NCBI GenBank assembly: GCA_016932615.1
Contig: JAFGCN010000017.1
Location: 1-49,270, forward strand
Length of the DNA stretch: 49,270 nt
Direction: 5' to 3'
DNA from: Candidatus Aenigmatarchaeota archaeon
GTDB taxonomy: Archaea > Aenigmatarchaeota > Aenigmatarchaeia > QMZS01
Shown here in pieces: positions 37,801 to 42,252 of this stretch. The notes below the pieces were generated by a model. The model saw nothing but the letters and a program-made list of their open reading frames with translations, was not told the DNA's origin and did not search any database. The position numbers and the translations under genes are program-made. Within the stretch, counting starts at the first letter, position 1, and every line of letters begins with the position of its first letter.

Positions 37801-38471
37801 ACTGCAACGATGGCAATAACGCCTCCTGGAGGGTTGGCACCTTCTATTATGACGGTGACGAGGATGGGTTCCACCTTTGGGGAGAGGAAAACCAGAATGA
37901 AGAAGACCTGTTTTCGATATGCTACGGCTCTGAAATCCCAATTGGTTACTCGGAAAGCACTTCCGGGAGGGATTGCGATGATGATGATTCTGCAGTAAGC
38001 CCTGCAGCGCAGGAGATTTGCAATAACACTATTGATGACGATTGCGATGGCCTGGTTGACTGCGATGATGAGCAGTGCGAAGCTGAATGCTCTGAGGAAG
38101 AAAGCGGGAACGGCGCAGAAGATGAGCTTTCCTGCGAGCCGGAGCTTACTTGCGATTATGGAATATGCGCGGATGACTCCTGGTGCATGGACAATGTCTG
38201 CACGCCGCAGGGCTATGAAATCGGAAGATTTGTGTCCGAGAGCGTTACGAGCTGGAATTATGGCTGCGACGCTTACTGCGGCTCAACAACCTCGCAAAAC
38301 CAGTGCGCCTCCTCTGAAGGCGATGCAATAGGCACTGCTGCCTGCGGGAGGTGCGAGTGCTGGCACGATACCGAAACGAGCTGCGCTGATGAACTTGACA
38401 ATGACTGCGACGAATTGATTGATTGTGATGACCCTGACTGTAGTCAGGATGATAATTGCATTCCTGTGTGA
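28848..38471 (+). CDS. Giant secreted multidomain surface protein (putative adhesin), 3207 aa
   Basis: Secreted by an N-terminal signal peptide (about 1-31). In order: a beta domain (41-125), two Cys-rich DUF4215 units (CGDGEIE.../CGNGIIT..., from Cys252), a VWA domain with MIDAS DNSGS (358-362), Thr426 and Asp453, a prealbumin-like domain (about 533-642), a Cys-rich stretch (645-790), eleven Ig/OmpL47-like repeats (1013-about 2270), a third DUF4215 (Cys2426), a beta-propeller (2502-2845) with an inserted EF-hand-like DRNGNGIMD/DTNGNERID segment, a jelly-roll domain, a MopE-like metal-binding block (DCDDDD...DDDCDGLVDCDD) and a Cys-rich tail. There is no C-terminal anchor, so it may be held by the downstream protein. 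Many sequons. Confidence 0.9.
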   Translation: MSLPWKKGSSASFKLSLCLITLILLAFCVNADTYSAFCTTGTEIYTDKPDYEPGETVNITGHGFLPKAPLNITITRPDRVTDSCGSSSCYFRFLNGTLISDREGSFFDYLYLLNGITGNYTVRVTDGKNYAEFCFMDGRNITNVTLDGLSSVSVLPSASITAAVTLVSTSGSYWRSTMYQIEGESAVCVDTPDHTESGTHTYTEPFSITAPSAPGVYDASFIAYLNNDCTGSSPSNTYTLIDGITVTSDAVCGDGEIEAPESCDDANTDDADGCSSSCQVESGWSCAGEPSSCAEVCGNGIITATEECDDANTDDSDGCGSSCAIEAGWSCTGEPSECLVYNPALPSSCGIDIALIIDNSGSIDNSELTAMKNAFKGFVDAFLPDTPTHIAVVKFNTDGDLVLDYSGDATEIKNAIDSVSTSDGYTNWDDGLKEAQDEFDNSPKPDLYVFASDGQPNRHGDPAVDGEPESLAAAIERANQLKLSGVRIITLGIGVTGDGASNLKAISSEDAYYSSGFDTLADDLADLADELCGGTITVRKLVDGSPAGGWEFSASVTDGESIPATSTTGEDGFIDPVFDINITDTVSTVDITETPKQGYNFVSAACKDQDENPVGTPGVGTVTGIVIGPNDAVYCEFNNSGVLCSEHSNSESCEEDEGCKWCPSCNNPFRNVYYPLGNCISESAECAWNGCSVECGAECDTETPCLPKQDENYCYYGGECNSSCLCGYLSQFCPPPGTEDNGTCYYGEQSCTENGCQVTSAEMSCPGLVCDEILGPVDMIGPVTSNFTADPIPPQFLPGPLPAKWLVNISALETEDCSNVSAAEYFVSKNVCYYPPDTERGTPMGALDGSFGGLVELVNTTHTFNEENDGLYCFSIRGKNDAGYWGNIYCDCINVDTQVPLDPTNVTLTPYICNQNRTLNAKVCDAESDVVGGEYYFDIFTDWIPGGQGLLMYVQSQYVLEEPEGRYFCANLNATIDVTNVSDGCHWVRLHGVDDAGNWGKPSPNYQHKFILDKTPPRTNKMINGTVIPCDLADDGEGNALDAGCFYTVQGTEILLEGFDDLGSQNESCRAESLTTWYRIRWRNNWTSPWEDWSIWTLYREPIVLREDSIHEIEYYSEDSCGNAETHHYELDIVDTAEPKTEKTIEGVRLEGDGQTFDWWITQESTIILNCTDTDPHPVSGVTLYWRYKVDGGNFTGWNEVFGGYDAFSYPEDSVHTLEYYCTDILGNREETQVEVDKVDTTPPETNKTYGWPLFDTDGSYPKWINSSTPVTLESTDGGEICAVGVDKTYWMNTIVNDYMCEEAPLNCQPVHDFEDEGWTEYTAPFYKTETSCHLIEYWSEDRLGNRERIKAQCVFVDNEPPVSVKGIQGPQIETDCREIGEGNYSDGCYYVTTETEVTLECRDSLPHPVGNVDLFYKIDWKNATGDTWISGTWIKSTNPVTFSYENDSFHLLEWYCIDALGNAEEVRTELDMVDSSPPEVVKQVNGALMGNSTIDWYLNGTSNITLNCTDVMPHPVGDVTLNWTLYWSEECIRPDWEELASGVTDGYKSFTSFRDSCHKLVYWCSDALENTGPLTEEIDAVDTKPPVSWKDINGTYVNCTEGEVCDKWITQNTLLELYCEDQAPHPVGGVKIYYRYFVDDVLFQDWTEYTRAINYGEDSVHRLEWYCVDALGNKEETQVEIDKVDTTPPEMNKIIGEPKIECTEGEGCDYWLRDHYTNITLDPVDGGDVCAIDRVQCDYWYLVNNTTWEGPFEYRGPIVFTEDCLHELHISCRDALGNVVNDTELFRVDSQPPVTVKSFIGPKYPASEKDEEQFELTEEQAENFWMRDHVTVVELNATDTIEPCAVGIRELWYRVGKDMDGDEMVDGLEMGNWSVVTGSYVNFTVNEDCLHKIEWYSVDMLGNTEEKRSQYHRVDSTPPVTTKTFDGPTWDDTDKTNPYWENYWVSNETDIILLAVDEASPCAVGVDYIHYELWWDSDGDGEVDMKIDDENASSSIVTINLERDCIHKIVWYAVDLLGNPEDEHIQYHKVDQTPPRTYKLIEGSMCNATEEDLELFNLTLDEEIESFWLTSNSTITLSAVEGMTNCSSGLDHLHYEVWYSEDGTGDEWVKLDEQDVPANGSSELNTTLTLGEDCLHKIVWYAVDRVENIEKVHIQYHRVDNHAPEILKEVGWPSIYMGKNPQTGEDAWDITTDTPISLDGTYDALEPCASGRTKIEYSIWYDGSGIWDSWKTYTGEFNLLGDSTHRLKVRVTDCLGNTVEDIETFVVHENLPGEECKVPIKYSGMFGWEWRSVEIPEMMVDLYTNDSRMWNVMKLMEGQYDIIYFQDYLTGDWTSYDPERLNNETGEPMNSLNDFDQGPGKYYIKLKDDARYMSYFVIFNDLREGCSMDLTECWDRLDNDADGYWDYPYDTECLDREDGLEISVCGNGITERFEECDDNNTQGGDGCSEECTLELVNDSCVSEKGYTLNADFDEGTLSGLEHTTVPDQLQIIEGQVTTYPILWVANAGEDSVSKWDTSQNRELARYHTWFGVLADHGAWSGAAPSRTAVDTDGNCYVANRHFDDYPADVIKILANDWIDRNGNGIMDTSYDANNNSVIEGGEMLPMNDTNGNERIDPEEITDERVAWVATVGPSSGLGRGLAIDLEGNIWLGLFNERSYYKLNGTDGSVIQGPIYVGAHTPYGALVDRYGFLWGASLDNNLLKLDTNTGNWTIYTHSGSNYGIALGYDSEGSTQVYLGYHNPYLQFNSSDETFSQPATSDYYSYGVATDSEGNILSGSNSDGRMGKYAPDGSLIWLAPAQVASEIRGTVVDSDDNVWAIHRGDSKMAKFNGTDGSPLGVFDTGLQPYTYSDASGLGLRGSISVGVWTVVFDSKKNGTSFDAVSWTGYSPNGTSITVKVRSSSDNLSWSSWETAQNGVSLSTTPDGRYLQVEATLKGVAGSESPILYDLSVQATCSDDLDARIDSCTDLDGDGYSIEGEDCGPVDCNDGNNASWRVGTFYYDGDEDGFHLWGEENQNEEDLFSICYGSEIPIGYSESTSGRDCDDDDSAVSPAAQEICNNTIDDDCDGLVDCDDEQCEAECSEEESGNGAEDELSCEPELTCDYGICADDSWCMDNVCTPQGYEIGRFVSESVTSWNYGCDAYCGSTTSQNQCASSEGDAIGTAACGRCECWHDTETSCADELDNDCDELIDCDDPDCSQDDNCIPV
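31884..35655 (+). repeat. Eleven tandem protein repeats in the giant surface protein
   Basis: Each unit of roughly 115 residues opens with D-x-x-P-P-x-x-x-K (DKTPPRTNK, DTTPPETNK, DSQPPVTVK, DQTPPRTYK, DNHAPEILK) and carries a W-x-x-Y core and an EDS-x-H-x-L-x-x-Y-x-x-D-x-L-G-N-x-E end. The units are diverged at DNA level, so duplication is old. Confidence 0.8.
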
Positions 38472-38482
38472 GGTGACTTAAG

Positions 38483-39373
38483 ATGAACGCAAAACTTGTT
38501 TTGGCTGGTTTTTTCTTGCTTCTGGTGTCTGTGGCTCCTGCATTTGCCGCTTTTCCGGGAGACTGGTGGGGACGAGCTTATGTAGGAAGCGACCTTGCGC
38601 CTGACGGGACTCCCGTAAGCGCTTACATTGACGGGGAGTTGTATGACACGACCCTTGTTGGGGAGAGGATTGGCCCTGGCTACTATGAGCTTATTGTTTC
38701 AGATGCAGATGAAGGCGACACAATCGTGTTTAAGATTGGCTCAGTTGAAGCGCAGGAGGGGGCTGTTTTTTCTGATGGCTCTCACGAGCAGCTTGACCTG
38801 ACGCTTGCTGGCCCCGCGTGTGGCGACACACTATGCAACGGAGAGGAGTCTTCTTCCACCTGCCCTGAAGATTGCCCTCCAGCCCAGACCACTTCCTCGA
38901 GCAGTTCCAGCCATTCATCAAGCTCGTCTATAACCCCTTCTTCTTCATCAAGCTCGGATGATGTCGAGGGGCTTGAGTGGGTTACGGTAAATAAAACAGA
39001 AAAATGCAGCGAGAACTGGACTTGTGAGGACTGGTCAGAGTGCATAAATGGTTTCCAGACCAGGGTTTGCATAGACCTTAATGATTGCTCCACATTTGAT
39101 GATATGCCTCCAGTGTCACAGGAGTGTGATTTCTCGTCGGTTGAAGTTACCTGCGGTGACGGCATATGCAGCCCCGGGGAAATATGCGAAGCAGACTGCG
39201 CGCCTAAGACAGAGAGCCCAAGCGAGAATGGTGACGACTTGCTTACCAATATATTTACAGGAAGGTTCCTTACAAGCCCTACCGGGATAGGTATTGGGAT
39301 TTTGCTCCTGCTTTTGATTGGCTTGGGATATTACTTTTTTATCTACAGGAAGAAAAAGAAAACTGCAGAATAA
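38483..39373 (+). CDS. Membrane-anchored surface protein with TSP1-like domain
   Basis: A 296-residue protein, 11 bases after the giant gene. Signal peptide about 1-22 (ending APAFA), a small beta domain (25-105), a Cys motif CGDTLCNGEESSSTCPEDC, a Ser-rich linker (about 135-155), a thrombospondin type 1-like unit (NWTCEDWSECINGFQTRVC, from about 178), a second CGDGICSPGEICEADC motif, and a C-terminal membrane helix (about 267-288) with a KKKK tail. This is the likely cell anchor for the giant protein, by operon position and matching Cys-rich style. Confidence 0.8.
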   Translation: MNAKLVLAGFFLLLVSVAPAFAAFPGDWWGRAYVGSDLAPDGTPVSAYIDGELYDTTLVGERIGPGYYELIVSDADEGDTIVFKIGSVEAQEGAVFSDGSHEQLDLTLAGPACGDTLCNGEESSSTCPEDCPPAQTTSSSSSSHSSSSSITPSSSSSSDDVEGLEWVTVNKTEKCSENWTCEDWSECINGFQTRVCIDLNDCSTFDDMPPVSQECDFSSVEVTCGDGICSPGEICEADCAPKTESPSENGDDLLTNIFTGRFLTSPTGIGIGILLLLLIGLGYYFFIYRKKKKTAE

Positions 39374-39396
39374 GGGTTGTTTTGCCTCTGCGGGGA

Positions 39397-39441
39397 ATTT
39401 CGCTTCAACCCCCTGCCTTAGGGTTATTTGAGGGCTGTTTT
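39397..39441 (-). other. tRNA-Arg intron 2 (T-loop, position 59/60)
   Basis: 45 nt. Cuts after TTCGAA and before TCCCCG restore the 7-nt T-loop TTCGAAT. The central helix TTCG/CGAA is perfect and an internal stem CAGCCC/GGGTTG closes the intron. Confidence 0.75.
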
Positions 39442-39463
39442 TTCGAACCCCGGATCACCTCCT

Positions 39464-39535
39464 AGCTGCCATTTGATTCCAAGAAATTTTTTCTTGGGGT
39501 TGTCAGACCTTTAGCCAATTAAGCTGAAGGGATGA
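39464..39535 (-). other. tRNA-Arg intron 1 (position 37/38), repeat copy B
   Basis: 72 nt. The 5' site is GG|T and the 3' site CT|A, separated by a CTGC/GCAG helix. Its core AAAGGTCTGACAACCCC (39512-39496) is nearly identical to part of tRNA-Gln intron 2. Confidence 0.8.
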
Positions 39536-39610
39536 CCGCAGGGAAGCATGTTATCCACTACACTACAGAGGCATAAATTTATTGCCTGAAAATTGATTAA
39601 ACGTGCAAAT

Positions 39611-40339
39611 TCAGCTCGCTTGACTGTTTGCAAGGCCCGCAAGAGGGTCAGTAGGGGTGTTTTCGCTTTCAGACCTCTCGATTTCCTTTTTTATTTCCTC
39701 CATTTCCCTGACATCTATATCGATGTCTTCGAATATAATTTCCTGGTGGACAGAAACCTTCTGCTGGTTTGCCAGGTGAAGCATGGCGACAAAATACTTT
39801 GCAGACTCCAGCTGCTCTTTTCCTTTTGTGATGGTGTAGTAGGTAGTTTTCCTTATTTTTCTTAGCTCCCTGTAGACCCTGTCGACATAGTTGTCTATGT
39901 CAAGCTCCAGGAGCTTTTTTATGTTCTCGATTTTGTGCTCCTTGTTTATGCGTATTTCTTCTTTTACCTGCGTGTCCTTTACAATCTTTCCAAGGGCGTA
40001 AGTAAGCTCTTCGAAGGTGATGTTTCGCACAGGTATTCTCTTGATAGGCATTTCAAGCAGGTTGATGCCGTTTATGTCAAGAACTTCCGGGATTCTTTCC
40101 TGGACCGGCTTTTCCATAAGCGTTTCTGACTTCATCCTGAGAAGGACTGCTGAGATGAGTATAAACCTTGCCGGAATCCTGAAGTTTATGGTCTCAAGCT
40201 TTGAAAGGTGCTCTACAAGGGCTTCGGAAAGCACCACAATGTTTATGTTCCAGAGGTCCATGCCTTTTTCGAGCACTATTTCTTTCAGGGCGGACTCCCA
40301 GTCGGAACCATTGACTATCAAATCCAGAACTTTGTCCAT
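39611..40339 (-). CDS. scpA: Segregation and condensation protein A (kleisin)
   Basis: A 242-residue protein. I use the ATG at 40339 (MDKVLDLIVNGSDWESALKEIV); the longer frame upstream is antisense to another gene. MDLWNINIVVLSEAL and INFRIPARFILISAVLLRMKSETL match the N-terminal kleisin helices, and KYFVAMLHLANQQKVSVHQEIIFEDIDI the C-terminal winged helix that closes the SMC ring. Works with SMC in chromosome compaction; neither smc nor scpB is adjacent. AT-rich sequence about 20 bases upstream is a plausible TATA box. Confidence 0.88.
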   Translation of the reverse strand: MDKVLDLIVNGSDWESALKEIVLEKGMDLWNINIVVLSEALVEHLSKLETINFRIPARFILISAVLLRMKSETLMEKPVQERIPEVLDINGINLLEMPIKRIPVRNITFEELTYALGKIVKDTQVKEEIRINKEHKIENIKKLLELDIDNYVDRVYRELRKIRKTTYYTITKGKEQLESAKYFVAMLHLANQQKVSVHQEIIFEDIDIDVREMEEIKKEIERSESENTPTDPLAGLANSQAS

Positions 40340-40391
40340 AATCAAACATATTTGTATTTTTATGCCATGCTTCTGCGCCGTCTGAGCATTT

Positions 40392-40414
40392 TTGAATATT
40401 CCTAATATATAATA
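40392..40414 (+). promoter_or_regulatory. AT-rich promoter region of the acyl-CoA synthetase beta gene
   Basis: TTGAATATTCCTAATATATAATA precedes the ATG at 40422. The TATA-like GAATATT at about -25 fits a leaderless start better than the stronger block nearer the ATG. Confidence 0.45.
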
Positions 40415-40421
40415 TACCTTT

Positions 40422-40988
40422 ATGGACCTCCTCGAATGCCTTAACTTTCTGAAGGATAACGGAATCAGCATAGCGAGCACTAAGCATGTGCGGGGCATGC
40501 CTGAGGAGTTTCCTGTAGTGCTCAAGGCAAATGTTTTGGAGCACAAGTCTGAACAGAACCTGGTGCGGATTATACACTGCCCTGGGGAGTTTGGCGAGGC
40601 GTGGCACAAGATGGGAAAAACCCAGGACATACTGGTTCAGGAGAGGGTTTCCGGCATAGAGCTGATACTTGGAATACATACGGATGAGACCTTTGGCAAG
40701 GTGATAATGGCTGGGGCAGGAGGCATATTTACCCAGGTCATGATGGACGTTTCCTTCCGTGCAGTCCCGCTAACAAGGCAGGATGCCTCAGAGATGATAA
40801 AAGAGCTTAGGATTTACGAGGTCCTGAAGGGCTTTCGGGGCAAAAGCTATGACTTGTCCCTCGTGGAGGACGCGATACTGAAGCTTTCAGAAATCGCAGA
40901 AAACCACCCTGAGATTAGCAGCCTGGACATTAACCCCTTCATAATCAATGACCGACGGGGCGTGGCAGTTGACTGCAGGATATTTTGA
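40422..40988 (+). CDS. ADP-forming acyl-CoA synthetase beta subunit (ATP-grasp)
   Basis: A 188-residue protein. FPVVLKANVLEHKSE is the ATP-grasp entry strand, VQERVSGIELILGIHTDETFGKVIMAGAGG the signature of the beta subunit of ADP-forming acetyl-CoA synthetase (ACD), and SSLDINPFIIND the C-terminal Mg-binding motif. It makes ATP from acyl-CoA hydrolysis together with an alpha subunit, not seen here. It is somewhat shorter than typical beta subunits; a start further upstream is not supported. Confidence 0.85.
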   Translation: MDLLECLNFLKDNGISIASTKHVRGMPEEFPVVLKANVLEHKSEQNLVRIIHCPGEFGEAWHKMGKTQDILVQERVSGIELILGIHTDETFGKVIMAGAGGIFTQVMMDVSFRAVPLTRQDASEMIKELRIYEVLKGFRGKSYDLSLVEDAILKLSEIAENHPEISSLDINPFIINDRRGVAVDCRIF

Positions 40989-41025
40989 AAGCCCTACTGT
41001 TGTAGTGCTATTGTCACGCTCTTTG

Positions 41026-41038
41026 GTATATTAATAAG
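41026..41038 (+). promoter_or_regulatory. TATA box of the unknown protein gene at 41059
   Basis: GTATATTAATAAG is centred about 27 bases before the ATG at 41059. Confidence 0.6.
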
Positions 41039-41058
41039 CCACCGGAAGGGAGTTTATT

Positions 41059-41655
41059 ATGGCAAAGGCGGTAACTCGGGAAGATGTACTGGATAGGGTA
41101 GCCCTTTTTGGCTTTCCTAGGGTTTCTGGTTTCAGGGAGCCGTTTCCTGTAAGAGAGGGGCTTGGTTTTGTTTTACCCCGGTATGTGGAATATGCTCCCA
41201 GGTATGTGGCAGCGGGAGACGACGTGCTTCAGACGCCAGGTTGCGCCTTGGAGCTTTATCCTGACCTGTCGGGTACCAGGCCTGAATGGTACCCTTATGG
41301 ATTTGACTTTGCCGGTTTGAAGGAGGACAAGTTTCCAAAGGGAAGCGATTTTGATTATGATGTTATTGGTGTGGGAGTAATTGGAGGTTTAATAGGTCCC
41401 GCAAGGACTGCATTTAAGTTTCCTGGAGAAGTCGTAAGAGGGGTAGCACAACTTGAGGGTTTGGATTCAAGCGGCACAACCCTCTACAAAGTGCTTAATT
41501 TTGGCAAAGGAAAAACGCTAGGGGATATACTGCCTACCGTAGAAAAGGTATTGGGGGCTGGAGAGGAACTTGAGAGGATAGCTAAAAGAAGGATTGATGA
41601 ACAGATGCGTGCAGAGGTCAGGTCTGTGGTGGAGGAATTTCAGGACCTTAAGTAG
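41059..41655 (+). CDS. Unknown soluble protein
   Basis: A 198-residue protein, rich in Gly, Pro and aromatic residues in the first half (VALFGFPRVSGFREPFPVREG, RPEWYPYGFDF) and helical at the end (EELERIAKRRIDEQMRAEV). A Gly-rich hydrophobic stretch at about 100-115 (YDVIGVGVIGGLIGPA) might insert in or touch a membrane. No family recognised, no signal peptide. It is transcribed towards the tRNA-Gln region. Confidence 0.6.
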   Translation: MAKAVTREDVLDRVALFGFPRVSGFREPFPVREGLGFVLPRYVEYAPRYVAAGDDVLQTPGCALELYPDLSGTRPEWYPYGFDFAGLKEDKFPKGSDFDYDVIGVGVIGGLIGPARTAFKFPGEVVRGVAQLEGLDSSGTTLYKVLNFGKGKTLGDILPTVEKVLGAGEELERIAKRRIDEQMRAEVRSVVEEFQDLK

Positions 41656-41690
41656 ATTAGGGAGTAGTTTGATGAAATATAGCCCCGCAC

Positions 41691-41750
41691 GGTCAGTCCT
41701 TCTTTCTTAAAAAGAAAGAAGGTCCGACACCACCAAGAAAGAACTGCCCT
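41691..41750 (+). repeat. Solitary copy (C) of the tRNA-intron-related element
   Basis: On the plus strand, GGTCAGTCCTT, an 11-bp hairpin CCTTCTTTCTT/AAGAAAGAAGG, then AAGGTCCGACACCACCAAG. The same order (CCTT stem, AAGGTC-T-ACA-CC block, purine run) occurs in tRNA-Arg intron 1 and tRNA-Gln intron 2. Opposite orientation to the adjacent tRNA-Gln. Confidence 0.65.
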
Positions 41751-41792
41751 CTTTGGCTAAATTGTTAATTTATAGCCCCGCGCGGATTCGAA

Positions 41793-41852
41793 TTCCGCGA
41801 AAAGTTTTCTTTTGGGGGTTGTAAGACCTTTTCTTATCAAGAAAAGGGATTT
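41793..41852 (-). other. tRNA-Gln intron 2 (T-arm, position 53/54), repeat copy A
   Basis: 60 nt. Removing it leaves a 7-nt T-loop; leaving it gives an unusable 9-nt loop beside a second CGCGGAA. Contains AAAGGTCTTACAACCCC (41831-41815), matching tRNA-Arg intron 1 at 16 of 17 bases. Confidence 0.75.
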
Positions 41853-41867
41853 CCGCGGTCACAGGCT

Positions 41868-41915
41868 AGCTTCAATCATTGGCTAAGGATTTCTCCCGCC
41901 TCAAACCTTTGATTT
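41868..41915 (-). other. tRNA-Gln intron 1 (position 37/38)
   Basis: 48 nt, cut GG|A and CT|A, four-base-pair core CTTT/GAAG flanked by AATCA/TGATT. Not clearly related to the other introns. Confidence 0.85.
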
Positions 41916-41977
41916 CCAAAGGCCTGTATGCTTGGCCGCTACACCACGGGGCTATAAAATAAAATACCTTCAAAATT

Positions 41978-42097
41978 ATGAATATGTGGCAAAAACTCAA
42001 GGAAATCCGGAAAACCTCCAAATTCCTGAAGGTTACCCCCGAGCAGGCACCTAGTACCTTAAGAAGGTTCAAGAAAGAGATTGAAGAGAAGAAATAA
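41978..42097 (+). CDS. Small basic protein (39 aa)
   Basis: MNMWQKLKEIRKTSKFLKVT then PEQAPSTLRRFKKEIEEKK: a 39-residue, strongly charged, mostly helical peptide. A TATA-like CTATAAAATAA at 41952-41962 stands about 20 bases before the ATG at 41978, right at the 5' edge of the divergent tRNA-Gln. No family recognised. Coding is supported only by an open frame with good amino-acid composition and a promoter. Confidence 0.45.
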   Translation: MNMWQKLKEIRKTSKFLKVTPEQAPSTLRRFKKEIEEKK

Positions 42098-42131
42098 TGC
42101 TTGAATAGTTATATTTAGATTATTGATTATT

Positions 42132-42231
42132 ATAGTCATTGTTTTTGACAGGATACGGTAAGTGGTCAAACCCTCCAGTTTGTCGAACTGGCGCCTAAGT
42201 GACTTCGTGGGTTCGAATCCCACTCCTTATT
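42132..42231 (+). tRNA. Type II-sized tRNA-like gene, anticodon loop reads GTC, odd 5' end
   Basis: T-arm GTGGG-TTCGAAT-CCCAC is perfect; D-arm GGT-AAGTGGTCAA-ACC and anticodon arm CCAGT-TTGTCGA-ACTGG are good. The loop gives anticodon GTC (Asp), yet the variable region (15 nt, 42198-42212) is as long as in Ser/Leu tRNAs. The acceptor 3' strand TCCTTAT pairs fully only with ATA (42132-42134) plus AGGA (42150-42153), so a 15-nt intron with a GTCA/TGAC stem at position 3/4 may exist. Otherwise the acceptor is mismatched. A decayed gene is possible. Confidence 0.5.
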
Positions 42232-42252
42232 CGATTGCCTAAAGGCTCTTAG

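Larger units (their letters stand above)
39383..39572 (-). tRNA. tRNA-Arg(GCG) with two introns
   Basis: The minus strand starts GCCTCTG and ends CAGAGGC plus discriminator A: a perfect 7-bp acceptor. D-arm GTGT/ACAT; anticodon loop CTGCGG|A gives GCG (Arg). Exons: 39572-39536, 39463-39442, 39396-39383; the spliced RNA is 73 nt with T-arm CGGGG-TTCGAAT-CCCCG. Intron 1 (72 nt) is at canonical 37/38, intron 2 (45 nt) at 59/60. Both junctions form bulge-helix-bulge cores (CTGC/GCAG and TTCG/CGAA). It lies between the anchored surface protein and scpA. Confidence 0.85.
41773..41953 (-). tRNA. tRNA-Gln(TTG) with two introns
   Basis: Minus strand AGCCCCG...CGGGGCT plus discriminator A gives a 7-bp acceptor. 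Anticodon loop CTTTGG|A reads TTG (Gln), stem CAGGC/GCCTG. Exons 41953-41916, 41867-41853, 41792-41773; spliced length 73 nt with T-arm CGCGG-TTCGAAT-CCGCG. Intron 1 (48 nt) at 37/38 has a textbook bulge-helix-bulge: CTTT/GAAG core and AATCA/TGATT inner helix. Intron 2 (60 nt) at 53/54 has the core CCGC/GCGG. A plausible TATA (TATTTTATTTTA) sits just upstream. Confidence 0.88.

Noticed and set aside
39611-40630. 339-residue version of ScpA
   Set aside because: The extra 97 residues overlap the acyl-CoA synthetase gene antisense and do not look like ScpA.
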